Source: Chloroherpetonaceae bacterium
Lineage (GTDB): Bacteria; Bacteroidota; Chlorobiia; Chlorobiales; Chloroherpetonaceae
DNA: 64,000 nucleotides
Direction: 5' to 3'
NCBI GenBank assembly: GCA_028277445.1
Contig: JANQGG010000021.1
Span: forward strand, 29,164 to 93,163
In this document: piece after piece, positions 36,554-45,348 of the stretch
Layout of the letters: the number at the start of each line of letters is the position of its first letter
Position numbering within the stretch: position 1 is the stretch's first letter
Position numbers and translations under genes: made by a program
The notes under the pieces: generated by a model
Told to the model about the DNA's origin: nothing
The model's input: the letters and a program-made list of their open reading frames with translations, nothing else
Databases searched by the model: none

Positions 36554-38368
36554 ATGGTAAGGACATTCTACATCGTTTTCGTTTTGGTATCTATAACGCA
36601 ATTGGAGTTGTTTTCGCAAGAAAAAAACGAGGATTTAATTTCATCACTCCAGTTTTTTGGTAACACTCAAGAAAAGACAACAAACTTAATGCCATTTTTT
36701 GAGTTACCGTTGCGTTACCCATCCCATAAATTCAATGAGTCATTGGTTTATTTATCGAATTTTTATCAACGCAAAGGGTATATAGATTTTTTTATTGAGG
36801 ATTGCAAACTGGTTTACTCAATGTATAAAAAACAACAAAAGATGGTGATTTCTCTCAATGAAGGACGTATTTATCACCTCAAAGACATTCTTTTTAAAGG
36901 CAATACTCAGTTTAGTTCGGAGAAGTTAAAATCGTTGTTGAACATTCGTATTGGGGATGTGTATAACCATCAAGCCATAGAATCTGAAATTAACTTTTTA
37001 TTAACATTTTATGAAAACGAGGGTTACCCCTTTGTCACAATTAAGCCTGCTATTATAAGAGACACTTCAAATGCCAACCACACAGCTCGTAGCGGCACGT
37101 TAAGTTTGGTGTTTAAAATCCAAGAAGGCGCATTTGTCAGCATTTCCAACTATCAAATTATTGGTAACGCGCACACTAACGATCACGTGTTTGTTCGTGA
37201 AGCCGGATTGTATAAAGGGGATGCATTTAATGGTGAGTTGTTTAATCAAATTCAAGCCAATATTCAGAACCTTGGTTTTTTTAACAGAGTTGATAAACCC
37301 GAATTATTGATCGTCTCGGATCAAACGCCATTTTCCGGGGATACTTTAGATGGGATTATTCAAATTAATCTTGTAGAAGGTAATCCAAACGTCTTTGATG
37401 GCATTGTGGGATATCAACCTGGCGGTGAAAATACCGACGGGTTTTTTACGGGTTATGTAAACATTTTGTTAAAAAATCTTTTTGGTTCGGGACGTAAACT
37501 ACAGATTGAATGGTCGAAACCAGGCAAAGAAACTCAGGATGTAAAGCTTAAATATATGGAGCCCTGGCTATTCAATATGCCCTTAAATGCTACGTTTGAT
37601 TTTGAGCAACTTAAACAGGATTCAACATTTTCCAAGTTATTTCTGGGTGCAAAATTAAGTTATCAATTAACCCAACGTTTTGCCGTTACATTTTTAATCT
37701 CGAAAGAAACCGTTAATTCAATTGGAAACCCGGAATTGGATGCCACCGTGGGCGTGCTCAATAATTCCACGTTTATAACAGGTTTCGGATTGGAATACGA
37801 TACCCGCGATTTTAAACAAAATCCAAAATCAGGTCTGTTGTTTAAAAACGAATACCTTTTTGGCAGCAAAACCTACTCGGCTTCCGACTCTTTGATCGCA
37901 CTTTATGCTCTTAAAAGAAATCTTTCACAGCAGTTTATTTTAATGGATGCCGAACTTTACTGGCAAACATTTAGCCGATTGGTATTGGCAATAGGCGTTC
38001 ATGGAAAAGCATTGATTTCGGATCAAATAGACCCGGGGGATTGGTTTCGGTTTGGCGGCGCGCAAAGCTTAAGAGGGTATCGTGAGCAGCAGTTTGCAGC
38101 GTCTCAATTGGTCTATACGAATGTAGAGTATCGCTACATCCTTTCCAGGCTGGCATTTTTGTTTGCTTTTTTGGATGCGGGTTATTTTTATCGGGAGGCC
38201 AATCCATTTAGTTCCAGTGATAAAGCCACAGATGATAACAAAACCGGTTACGGGATCGGCGCCAGGGTAGAGTCGCCACTGGGTTTGCTTAAGGTAAGCT
38301 ATGCCTTGGGTGAAGGGACATCGTTTGGCAATGGCCTGATCCATGTAGGCTTGGTTAACGAGTTTTAA
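36554..38368 (+). CDS. Omp85-family outer-membrane protein with POTRA domains (BamA/TamA-like)
   Basis: This 604-aa protein has a signal peptide (M-V-R-T-F-Y-I-V-F-V-L-V-S-I-T-Q-L), two to three POTRA domains (for example I-L-F-K-G-N-T-Q-F-S-S-E-K-L near residue 110 and Y-Q-I-I-G-N-A-H-T near 203), and a C-terminal beta barrel with the Omp85 marks R-F-G-G-A-Q-S-L-R-G-Y-R-E and a closing V-G-L-V-N-E-F. Omp85 proteins insert or secrete outer-membrane proteins. At 604 aa it is shorter than BamA (about 800), nearer to TamA or a two-partner-type pore. It overlaps the convergent next gene by 14 bases. Confidence 0.87.
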   Translation: MVRTFYIVFVLVSITQLELFSQEKNEDLISSLQFFGNTQEKTTNLMPFFELPLRYPSHKFNESLVYLSNFYQRKGYIDFFIEDCKLVYSMYKKQQKMVISLNEGRIYHLKDILFKGNTQFSSEKLKSLLNIRIGDVYNHQAIESEINFLLTFYENEGYPFVTIKPAIIRDTSNANHTARSGTLSLVFKIQEGAFVSISNYQIIGNAHTNDHVFVREAGLYKGDAFNGELFNQIQANIQNLGFFNRVDKPELLIVSDQTPFSGDTLDGIIQINLVEGNPNVFDGIVGYQPGGENTDGFFTGYVNILLKNLFGSGRKLQIEWSKPGKETQDVKLKYMEPWLFNMPLNATFDFEQLKQDSTFSKLFLGAKLSYQLTQRFAVTFLISKETVNSIGNPELDATVGVLNNSTFITGFGLEYDTRDFKQNPKSGLLFKNEYLFGSKTYSASDSLIALYALKRNLSQQFILMDAELYWQTFSRLVLAIGVHGKALISDQIDPGDWFRFGGAQSLRGYREQQFAASQLVYTNVEYRYILSRLAFLFAFLDAGYFYREANPFSSSDKATDDNKTGYGIGARVESPLGLLKVSYALGEGTSFGNGLIHVGLVNEF

Positions 38369-38927
38369 GCGAGTCGCTGGCATTTAAAAGTTTATCAATC
38401 GTTAAAAATAACCGATCCAATTTTTGAAAGTCAGAATAACCCGTTTCATGTTGAACAATAATACCTTCATTATTTAACACATACAGGTAGCATTCCGACA
38501 TATCGGTAATGTTGAGCGCTTGTTTGTAAGGCTCACGATCGCCATAAAACGTGGCGACATTATCGTGCAATGATTTTATAATACCGCCTCTCATTCCGCC
38601 GTCAATAATACCGGACATAAACGAATAAAACCCACTGATCATAGGAACTTCATAAAAGCCGAGCGTTTGATCAATATCGTATTGCTTAAACAAAGTATCC
38701 GTCCAGGAATCAATTTTGAGTTGAGTTTTTTGCTCAAAAGCTATCATGATGACCGTGGCTTTGGTTTTAGAGTCGGAAGGAAGCGTTATCGGATCTCCCG
38801 AAAGGGTCTGGGTAGTTATGGATGGAAACGGTTTTCCCACAACACCAGATTTGTTGGCCTGGAGGTGATTCATGGGGATTGCAAGTAAAAGCCCGATCAA
38901 CAAAGTTATAATAGCAAATGATTTCAT
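38355..38927 (-). CDS. Exported thioredoxin-like/peroxiredoxin-fold protein
   Basis: This 190-aa protein has a signal peptide (M-K-S-F-A-I-I-T-L-L-I-G-L-L-L-A) and then V-V-G-K-P-F-P-S-I-T-T-Q-T-L-S-G, an opening like that of TlpA or peroxiredoxin-fold proteins. A strand resembling A-T-V-I-M-I-A-F follows, and the C-terminal part has Y-L-Y-V-L-N-N-E-G-I-I, a cis-Pro-side strand pattern. The catalytic C-x-x-C is not present, so a redox role is doubtful; ATP10-like proteins also lack it. It overlaps the convergent Omp85 gene by 14 bases. The fold call is tentative. Confidence 0.5.
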   Translation of the reverse strand: MKSFAIITLLIGLLLAIPMNHLQANKSGVVGKPFPSITTQTLSGDPITLPSDSKTKATVIMIAFEQKTQLKIDSWTDTLFKQYDIDQTLGFYEVPMISGFYSFMSGIIDGGMRGGIIKSLHDNVATFYGDREPYKQALNITDMSECYLYVLNNEGIIVQHETGYSDFQKLDRLFLTIDKLLNASDSLKTR

Positions 38928-38945
38928 TGGCGTTGTTTTTATGTG

Positions 38946-38974
38946 AATAAAAAAGAGGCGAGTGGTATCGCCTC
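38946..38974 (-). terminator. Intrinsic terminator after the WD40 gene
   Basis: GAGGCGA (38955-38961) and TCGCCTC (38968-38974) form a 7-bp hairpin with a 6-base loop. Read on the minus strand it is followed by a T-rich run down to about 38946. It sits 69 bases after the stop of the 39043-40041 gene. Confidence 0.78.
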
Positions 38975-39042
38975 AATCATTCTAAAAATTGTTAAAGTAA
39001 ATCAATGGATGAGTAATAAAACCATCGTTTGAGCAACGTCGT

Positions 39043-40041
39043 TTATTTCTTTTGTCGAATTTTCCAAAGCTTGATGGTTTTATCGCTGCTTCCACTCACC
39101 AGGTACTTGCCATCTGGACTAAAACAGACCGATTGAACGGTTAAAAAATGGCCTTTAATGGTTTCAAGCAATTTTCCGGTTTCAATATCCCAGAGCCTGA
39201 TGGTTTTATCAGCGCTGCCACTGGCAATAATTGGCAGGGTTGGGTGAAAATCTACCGTGAGCACATAATCTTTGTGGCCTCTGTAGGTTCGTTGTTCTTG
39301 GGTTCGGAGGTAAGCCGAGGTTTGGGACGATGTGGTATCAACCCGCCATAATTTAACGGTTGAATCGCGGCTGCAACTGGCTAAAAATTCATCGGTTGGG
39401 CCGAATTGTGTGTCAAAAATAACGCTGTTATGTCCGCCATAGGTTCGAATCGGGTCTTTTTTGGAGATGGACCATAAATGGATCAAATTGTCCATGCTGC
39501 AACTCGATAACCATTTTCCCGAAGAGCTGTAATCAACAGAGAAAATCGGCAAGCCATGTCCCGATAAGGTATGAACGCGTTTGCCGGTTTCAACAGACCA
39601 AATATAAATTTCCTGATCAAACCCGGCGCTAACCACATGTTTATCGTCCGGGCTAAACTGCACGGAGCGTACGCTTGATTTATGACCTCTCAAGGTCTTT
39701 ACGGCAACGCCTTTGGCAACATCCCAAATTTTAACGGTTTTATCGTCGCTACCGCTAACGATATACTTGCCATCGTTGCTAAAATCAACACTGATCACTG
39801 GCAGGCGATGCGCTTTCCAAATGGCACGGTAAAGTTTTCGGCGTTTGATATCCCAAATCCGGATGGTATTGTCGGAACTGGCGCTGGCAATTAGCGTTCC
39901 TGTGGGATTCATACAAACCGCACGAACACCGGCAACGTGACCTGTAAATGTTTTGGAAAGGCGTACTTTTGGCGAGGCTGCTTTCAGGTCGGTTACAAGA
40001 AAAAGTAGCAACGTAATTAGAAAAAGTCTATGCAATTTCAT
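39043..40041 (-). CDS. Exported WD40-repeat protein, one seven-blade propeller
   Basis: This 332-aa protein has a signal peptide (M-K-L-H-R-L-F-L-I-T-L-L-L-F-L) and seven WD40 repeats that fill the rest of the chain. The G-H and W-D/W-x positions of each are visible: IRIWD, VKIWD, IYIWS, IHLWS, VKLWR, IRLWD and IKLWK. Seven blades make one closed propeller, a protein-binding scaffold. An exported WD40 protein with no catalytic partner is seen in this bacterial group; its partner is not known. No operon link to the neighbours is clear. Confidence 0.88.
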   Translation of the reverse strand: MKLHRLFLITLLLFLVTDLKAASPKVRLSKTFTGHVAGVRAVCMNPTGTLIASASSDNTIRIWDIKRRKLYRAIWKAHRLPVISVDFSNDGKYIVSGSDDKTVKIWDVAKGVAVKTLRGHKSSVRSVQFSPDDKHVVSAGFDQEIYIWSVETGKRVHTLSGHGLPIFSVDYSSSGKWLSSCSMDNLIHLWSISKKDPIRTYGGHNSVIFDTQFGPTDEFLASCSRDSTVKLWRVDTTSSQTSAYLRTQEQRTYRGHKDYVLTVDFHPTLPIIASGSADKTIRLWDIETGKLLETIKGHFLTVQSVCFSPDGKYLVSGSSDKTIKLWKIRQKK

Positions 40042-40117
40042 AAAAGATAGTCTCCGTTTATTAAACTTAAATGATTTGAATTTAAAAGTTCTACTAAGTT
40101 ATGGCCATATCACACCT

Positions 40118-41083
40118 TTAGTTTTGAGCTTCAAAACCTTCGGGAGGCGTTATGCCTAACAAATCCGCGGATTTTTTATTATAAACGCGCTTTCTGGTTT
40201 TAACCTCGTCAGGCTTAACATTTTTTTCGCCGTTTAACACTTTAACGGCAGACTGCCCGGCCTGATAGCCCCACTGATAAAAATCTGCGCCGTAAGCAAT
40301 CAAAGCGCCACGTTTAACCAAGCCCATTTCACTGGAAACAATTGGGATTTTTTTGGCTTCGGTCAGTTTATATACCGTCTCAAAGCTTGAAAAGATGATG
40401 TTATCAGGCAGAGCAAAGAAAACATCAATATCGTTGCTTAAAATAGATTCAACCACTTGCTGAGTTTCGTTTGAAGAGGCAAGTGAGGCTTCTACCAGCT
40501 CCAAACCTAAGGAATCGCAAATAACCTGCAATCTGCCTCGTGCATTGATGGAGTTGGGTTCGGTAAAATTAAATGCCGTACCGACTTTTTTGGCTTCAGG
40601 GAAAACCTGCTTGATAAGGGTAATGCTGGTATCAATGTATGCAAGTGTTTCGTAAGTTCCACAAAGATTTTCAGGGTATGAACCGTCTTCTTTGGTCAGT
40701 TTTGCAATATCGGGCCGAGGGGCTACCATCATACAAACCGGAATTGTTTTTGTTTTTTGAACCGAAGCAATAGTTGCAACGGTTGTGTTGGCAGCTATGA
40801 GATCAACTTTATCGGCGATAAATTTATCCAGGATTTGGTTTAATAACACCATATCGTTTTGGGCATTTTGAAAATCGATAGCGACATTTTTACCGTTTTC
40901 AAAACCGCCGTCTTTAATGGCATCTAAAAAGCCTTGCTTTGCTTCGTCAATCGTAGCGTCTTCTAACATTTGAACGTAACCAATGGTTGGAATCGATTTT
41001 GGCTTTTGTTGGCATCCATAAGAAAAAAGCCAAACAGTCAGAATAACTAAAGCTGAGCTGAACAGAGATATGTGTTTTTTCAT
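40118..41083 (-). CDS. ABC transporter substrate-binding lipoprotein (ABC_sub_bind family)
   Basis: This 321-aa protein has a lipoprotein signal with lipobox F-S-Y-G-C near Cys24, then P-T-I-G-Y-V-Q-M-L-E-D-A-T-I-D-E-A-K-Q-G-F and the periplasmic-binding fold motif A-A-N-T-T-V-A. The D-I-D-V-F-F-A-L-P-D-N-I and G-A-D-F-Y-Q-W-G-Y-Q-A-G phrases are typical of the ABC_sub_bind (DUF534) family. The ligand is unknown; relatives have been linked to amino-acid or tryptophan uptake. No permease or ATPase gene is adjacent in this window, so its partners lie elsewhere. Confidence 0.85.
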   Translation of the reverse strand: MKKHISLFSSALVILTVWLFSYGCQQKPKSIPTIGYVQMLEDATIDEAKQGFLDAIKDGGFENGKNVAIDFQNAQNDMVLLNQILDKFIADKVDLIAANTTVATIASVQKTKTIPVCMMVAPRPDIAKLTKEDGSYPENLCGTYETLAYIDTSITLIKQVFPEAKKVGTAFNFTEPNSINARGRLQVICDSLGLELVEASLASSNETQQVVESILSNDIDVFFALPDNIIFSSFETVYKLTEAKKIPIVSSEMGLVKRGALIAYGADFYQWGYQAGQSAVKVLNGEKNVKPDEVKTRKRVYNKKSADLLGITPPEGFEAQN

Positions 41084-41222
41084 GATGTTTATCTTTTTGA
41101 TTTTAGCTTAGCAAAGGTTTCTGGTGAAAATGAGATAAAACCTGGTTAGCATGGTTTAAAGTTATTAAAAAAACTCATCATTTCAGGCATGAACTGATAA
41201 TTTGAAATTGTTTTAACCCAAC

Positions 41223-41915
41223 CTAAAATGCATCCGGTGATAATTTTTTAGCTAAATCGGTGCTTAACACGGTATGAACTACCGTACGCATGGTTGGATT
41301 TCGCTGCAAGAGCTGGGTTAATTCGTTTTTAGGTATCGCTAAATATTTTATTGGCGTTAAAGCAACACAATTTGCCGAAGCCGGTCCGCCCCGGATGTAG
41401 CTCATTTCACCAATAAACTGACCGTCTTTTAATTGCGCAACTTCATGCTTATCAATTTCTACCGAGACGGTTCCATTGTAGATCAGCATAATGTTTTCTA
41501 CCTCTTTACCCTGTTCGGTGAGTAAATCATTTTCCTTAGCATTGCTCCAAATGCAAATTCTTAAAAATTTCATGAACTCCACCGGGGAAAAATTTTGAAA
41601 CACCGTTTCGTAAAGTTCTTTTTCTTCATCCGAAAAATCAACCGATGACCGCTCTTTTAGAATAAAGGCGATGTGGTAGATATGAACAATGATGAACGCG
41701 ACATTCCAATAAATTACAATCCAAAGCGGCGTTGCCGGTACAAAATAATTAAAGATGATGCCGGCTGTGCTGGCAACGATCGATAAAAACCGGAGCAATA
41801 AAATATCTTTAACCAGATAGGATAATGCGATCAGTGCAAAAGCAATATGTCCGGTAAGATCAAGTAAGTCCATCAATTGCTGGCTTAAATAGTGTTCATA
41901 GGGTTTGATCAACAA
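41223..41915 (-). CDS. Membrane protein with cyclic-nucleotide-binding domain (Popeye-like)
   Basis: This 230-aa protein has three hydrophobic segments in the first 90 residues and a cyclic-nucleotide-binding fold at about 120-215. The fold shows L-I-Y-N-G-T-V-S-V and the phosphate-binding loop region F-I-G-E-M-S followed by R-G-G-P-A-S-A. The strict Arg of a typical cNMP pocket is absent at the usual place, so nucleotide binding is uncertain. Popeye-like bacterial proteins have this layout. Its start overlaps the 3' end of pyrB by 7 bases, so the two are probably co-transcribed. Confidence 0.7.
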   Translation of the reverse strand: MLIKPYEHYLSQQLMDLLDLTGHIAFALIALSYLVKDILLLRFLSIVASTAGIIFNYFVPATPLWIVIYWNVAFIIVHIYHIAFILKERSSVDFSDEEKELYETVFQNFSPVEFMKFLRICIWSNAKENDLLTEQGKEVENIMLIYNGTVSVEIDKHEVAQLKDGQFIGEMSYIRGGPASANCVALTPIKYLAIPKNELTQLLQRNPTMRTVVHTVLSTDLAKKLSPDAF

Positions 41916-42838
41916 AAAATATATTGCAGCGAAGCCATTCTGACGATAATGCCATTGGTAACCTGATTTAATATCATACTCTGAAAACGAGAATCTGAAA
42001 ACGGATTATCTGCAATGGTGTTGGTTAATTCAATTTCTCTGTTTAATGGCCCAGGGTGTAAGATAAAAACCTTTTTTGAGAGTTTATCCAAATGATGTTC
42101 CGATAATTTATAATGACGCGAATAATCGTCAATCGAAGGAATAAATCCACCGGCCTCCCGCTCCAATTGCAATCGCAGGACAATGACGGCATCAACGTCC
42201 TCTAAAGCACGATCTAAGTTGCTGTAAAGCGAGACGTTCATCCGGTTTAAACCTGCCGGTAGAAGCGTGATCGGGGCGCAGAGCGAAACATGAGCGCCCA
42301 TTTTCTGAAGCCCAAAGATATTGGATCGGGCAACCCGGCTGTGTAAAATATCGCCTAAAATCAAAATGCGAAGTCCGTTTAACTTGCCAAAGCATTCCCG
42401 AAGCGTGAACATATCCAGCAACGCTTGCGTGGGATGTTCATGAAGCCCATCGCCGGCGTTGATGACCGGTTTATTGATCAATGATGAAATGGTTTGTGCC
42501 GCGCCGGAGTGCGGGTGACGAATAATGACGCCATCAACGGCCATAGATTCAAACGTTTTTAACGTGTCGGTAAATGTTTCACCTTTTTTGATGCTGCTTG
42601 AATCCGAAGTAAAACCCAGCGTACCGGCACCCAAATGCTTAAGCGCAAGTTCAAAAGACATGCGCGTTCGGGTTGAATTTTCAAAAAATGCTAAAACCAG
42701 GTTTTTATCGGAAAGCGATTTTGGAGCGGTATTTAATGCGGCGCCATAGTGGTTTTTAAGATCAAAAGCAGTGTTTAAAATGGTTTGAATGTCATTTTCA
42801 GAGGTGAAGTTGAGGCCAATTAAATGTTTGACAGCCAT
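41909..42838 (-). CDS. pyrB: Aspartate carbamoyltransferase catalytic chain
   Basis: This 309-aa enzyme makes N-carbamoyl-aspartate from carbamoyl phosphate and aspartate, the second step of UMP synthesis. The carbamoyl-phosphate loop S-T-R-T-R-M-S-F-E-L near 54-63, the H-P-T-Q-A-L-L-D-M motif near 135, the L-R-L-Q-L-E-R-E segment and the end motif H-P-G-P-L-N-R-E-I-E-L are all present. It has the length of a normal catalytic chain. No pyrI or pyrR is next to it in this window. Its 3' end overlaps the cyclic-nucleotide-binding gene. Confidence 0.95.
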   Translation of the reverse strand: MAVKHLIGLNFTSENDIQTILNTAFDLKNHYGAALNTAPKSLSDKNLVLAFFENSTRTRMSFELALKHLGAGTLGFTSDSSSIKKGETFTDTLKTFESMAVDGVIIRHPHSGAAQTISSLINKPVINAGDGLHEHPTQALLDMFTLRECFGKLNGLRILILGDILHSRVARSNIFGLQKMGAHVSLCAPITLLPAGLNRMNVSLYSNLDRALEDVDAVIVLRLQLEREAGGFIPSIDDYSRHYKLSEHHLDKLSKKVFILHPGPLNREIELTNTIADNPFSDSRFQSMILNQVTNGIIVRMASLQYIFC

Positions 42839-43052
42839 GTGGATTCAGAGCAATGTTGTTGAAAAGCAACCAACCAAACGAATGTACAGAAATATTCCGT
42901 TGAAAACATAAGATGTTGATTTAAAATGATTGTAATTTCGATGTTTTTTATAAAAATATCATCATTTGTGCCGTTAAAATTTGAGGTGCTGATTAAAATG
43001 ACTACGTTTAATGCTGAAGTTCATGATTTCTAATTTTTTGTAAGTTTTATCC
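42839..43052. other. Divergent intergenic region pyrB-hisF
   Basis: An AT-rich stretch of 214 bases between divergent genes. I see no pyrimidine attenuator hairpin with a T run and no confident promoter. Confidence 0.35.
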
Positions 43053-43808
43053 ATGTTAACAAAACGGATCATTCCTTGTTTGGATGTCAAAGACGGGCGG
43101 GTAGTAAAAGGGGTCCGGTTCGAAGAGTTGAGGGATGCGGGATCAATTTTAGATCAATCCAAATATTATAATGATGAACTGGCCGATGAGCTGGTTTTTC
43201 TGGACATATCCGCTTCCATTGAATCACGAAAAACCACCCTCCAGGAAGTTTTAAAAGTTTCCGAGCAAGTGTTTATACCCTTGACCGTTGGCGGCGGCAT
43301 TAGTTCAGTAGCGCGGGCACGGGAAGCATTTTTGCATGGCGCCGATAAAGTTTCGGTGAATACCGCAGCTGTGAAAAAACCGGAACTCATTTCGGAGCTG
43401 GCCGAGAAATTTGGCTCACAAGCTGTAGTCGTAGCGGTTGATGTTAAACGAATTGAAGATCATTATGAAGTTTTTACCCATTCCGGCAAACAGCCCACGG
43501 GTATAGATGCTTTTGAATGGGCGGAAAAAGTAACAAGGTTGGGCGCCGGTGAAATATTGCTAACAAGCATGGATCGCGATGGCACACAATCCGGTTACGA
43601 TAACCGGTGCCTCAAGATCATTTCAACCTCTATCGGGATTCCTGTGATTGCTTCAGGCGGGGCGGGCACATTAGAGCATTTATATGAAGGATTTGAACAT
43701 GGCCGGGCCGATGCCGCGCTGGCCGCATCGATCTTTCATTTCAGGCAACACACGATTATTGAAGCCAAACAATACCTGAATGAAAAGGGGATTTCGGTTA
43801 GAATGTAA
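43053..43808 (+). CDS. hisF: Imidazole glycerol phosphate synthase cyclase subunit
   Basis: This 251-aa enzyme is the cyclase half of IGP synthase and forms imidazole glycerol phosphate and AICAR in histidine synthesis. The beta-barrel marks are clear: [12 protein letters not shown] with catalytic Asp11, V-G-G-G-I-S near residue 80, T-S-M-D-R-D-G-T near Asp130, and I-A-S-G-G-A-G-T. The length is normal. The glutaminase subunit hisH and the rest of the pathway are not in the window, so the genes are dispersed here. Confidence 0.96.
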   Translation: MLTKRIIPCLDVKDGRVVKGVRFEELRDAGSILDQSKYYNDELADELVFLDISASIESRKTTLQEVLKVSEQVFIPLTVGGGISSVARAREAFLHGADKVSVNTAAVKKPELISELAEKFGSQAVVVAVDVKRIEDHYEVFTHSGKQPTGIDAFEWAEKVTRLGAGEILLTSMDRDGTQSGYDNRCLKIISTSIGIPVIASGGAGTLEHLYEGFEHGRADAALAASIFHFRQHTIIEAKQYLNEKGISVRM

Positions 43809-43866
43809 TCCGTTGTTTTCTGCATTATTTCTAGTCATATTCCATAACCTTAAACTGCTTAATATC

Positions 43867-44352
43867 ATGACAAACGAGCAACCTGTTCTCCAAGATTTGA
43901 CTGACATGCACGTGGCTTATGTTTCTTACAAAGGCAATTACATGGGAAATGCACAGGTTTTTAAAACGCTCATCGATACCTTAATGGGTTGGGCCGGGCC
44001 AAAAGGGCTGATTAATGAGAAAATGGTGTTGTTTTCGTCCTATCCGGATGATTACGAAGTAACGCCGCCTGATGAGCTGACTGTTGATGTGTGCATTCCG
44101 GTTCCGGAAACCGTTGATGTGGGAGGCGATGTTCAAAAGAAAAACCTGCCCGGAGGTAAATACGCGGTTATGCAAGCCGAACTTGCCGGCGCAGCTGAAT
44201 ACGGCGATGCTTGGAACGCAATCGTAAAATGGGCTCAGGAAAACAATTGCGATGTAGATAAAGCACGTCCATGTTATGAGTTTTATTTGAATAATCCTGA
44301 AGAGCACCCCGAAAAACATCACATAGTTAAGATTTGCTTGAGCGTGAAGTAG
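43867..44352 (+). CDS. GyrI-like (SbmC/AraC effector-binding fold) protein
   Basis: The 161-aa protein begins at the ATG at 43867; an in-frame extension upstream overlaps hisF but has no support. M-H-V-A-Y-V-S-Y-K-G-N-Y and the paired D-V-C-I-P-V-P / G-G-K-Y-A-V-M-Q-A-E-L stretches fit the GyrI-like small-molecule-binding fold. The fold binds small molecules or gyrase in different members. The last 25 codons are duplicated, together with the terminator behind them, about 6.6 kb downstream at 50872. Confidence 0.85.
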   Translation: MTNEQPVLQDLTDMHVAYVSYKGNYMGNAQVFKTLIDTLMGWAGPKGLINEKMVLFSSYPDDYEVTPPDELTVDVCIPVPETVDVGGDVQKKNLPGGKYAVMQAELAGAAEYGDAWNAIVKWAQENNCDVDKARPCYEFYLNNPEEHPEKHHIVKICLSVK

Positions 44353-44504
44353 GAGTTTAGTAAGAAATAAGAAATTGAAGCGCTTAGTCTGAAAAGGGTA
44401 AGCGCTTTTTTTGTGATGTAACCTTAATTTTATTAAACTTCAGATGTTAAGTTTTTACGGAGTTTAAACCCGAACTCAAGAAAGCATGAGCCCGACCTCC
44501 AAAT
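44275..44504 (+). repeat. Direct repeat copy 1: 3' end of the GyrI gene, terminator and spacer
   Basis: The last 78 coding bases of the GyrI-like gene plus about 150 bases of its 3' flank (including TGTGATGTAACCTTAATTTT and the phrase GAACTCA) recur at 50872-51116. A weaker partner of the non-coding part is at about 48556-48660. Ends are drawn where the two sequences stop agreeing. Confidence 0.85.
44378..44412 (+). terminator. Intrinsic terminator after the GyrI-like gene
   Basis: AAGCGCTTA (44378-44386) and TAAGCGCTT (44399-44407) form a 9-bp stem with a 12-base loop, followed by a run of T. It lies 26 bases after the gene's stop codon. Confidence 0.85.
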
Positions 44505-44635
44505 AATCAATTATTAAAAATTAAGAGCTTAAAAGCCTAATCTACATGGTTAAATATGATGCTAGGTTTAGGCGATCAGAATATGAGGACTCGGCATGTT
44601 ATTAGAAAATAATATAATCTAGGTAAGCTTGAGAA
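44413..44635. other. Intergenic stretch between the repeat copy and the AT-rich block
   Basis: It holds the rest of the direct repeat and a degenerate attC-like stretch: an ACCCGAAC phrase at 44468-44475 and a GTTTAGGC phrase near 44568-44575, about 108 bases overall and alignable to the better site at 48647-48732. TATAAT at 44613-44618 might be a -10 box, but no matching -35 is seen. Confidence 0.35.
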
Positions 44636-45334
44636 ATGAGAATAAGGAAAAAAGAAAAAGTTACTAATAATTCTAAAGATAATAAAAAGGTTATACCACC
44701 ATCCAAGAATCAGAATACATTAACATTTAAAGAATGGTCGGGGAGAATTACTATTATAATATCATTTATAAGTGGAGTTTTTACAGCAGGCATGTTTTTC
44801 GAAAAACATACTTTTAACAAAGATGAAAAGATTGAAAAACTTAATAATAATATTAAAGAATTAAAGGCAGATAATACAAATAAAACTCTTCAAATCGTTG
44901 ATCTAAAAAGTTTAAATAAACAATTAAAGCATAATAATATCACTCAAAAACAAATGATTGATTCACTGAATGAAAAACTTTTAAATAATCAAAACAATCT
45001 TCAGCATTTAACTATAAAATATCATAGATTAAAACAAAAAAAAGAAGACGCATTAAAAATATTGCCCCAAACTGTTGACACCTTTGAGGTTGCCATTTAT
45101 CTCAAAGGCTTTGAGTTTCAGACACATACATTCAAAATATATCTAAATGATAAATATGTTGATGGAAACGCAGGACACAAATATACACTTAAAGAGAAAA
45201 AAGGTAAATACAGATTAAAAATACAATATTTCGATGGATTAGATACCATGGAATATGATGATACTATAAATTTAAACGCCTCAGCAAATCCATTAGCCAT
45301 CCACAAAGATGATTTTAAACAAAAAAATCGTTAA
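44636..45334 (+). CDS. Unknown membrane-anchored coiled-coil protein
   Basis: I do not recognise this 232-aa protein. It starts with a Lys-rich stretch of about 30 residues, then has one predicted membrane segment (about 37-56, I-T-I-I-I-S-F-I-S-G-V-F), a long coiled coil (65-140) rich in Asn, Lys, Leu and Ile, and a C-terminal beta-like region (150-225). The coding sequence is much more AT-rich than the genes upstream. It is followed by two co-oriented genes after 14 and 16 bases, so these three may form an operon. Confidence 0.65.
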   Translation: MRIRKKEKVTNNSKDNKKVIPPSKNQNTLTFKEWSGRITIIISFISGVFTAGMFFEKHTFNKDEKIEKLNNNIKELKADNTNKTLQIVDLKSLNKQLKHNNITQKQMIDSLNEKLLNNQNNLQHLTIKYHRLKQKKEDALKILPQTVDTFEVAIYLKGFEFQTHTFKIYLNDKYVDGNAGHKYTLKEKKGKYRLKIQYFDGLDTMEYDDTINLNASANPLAIHKDDFKQKNR

Positions 45335-45348
45335 ATGGAGAAAGTAAA

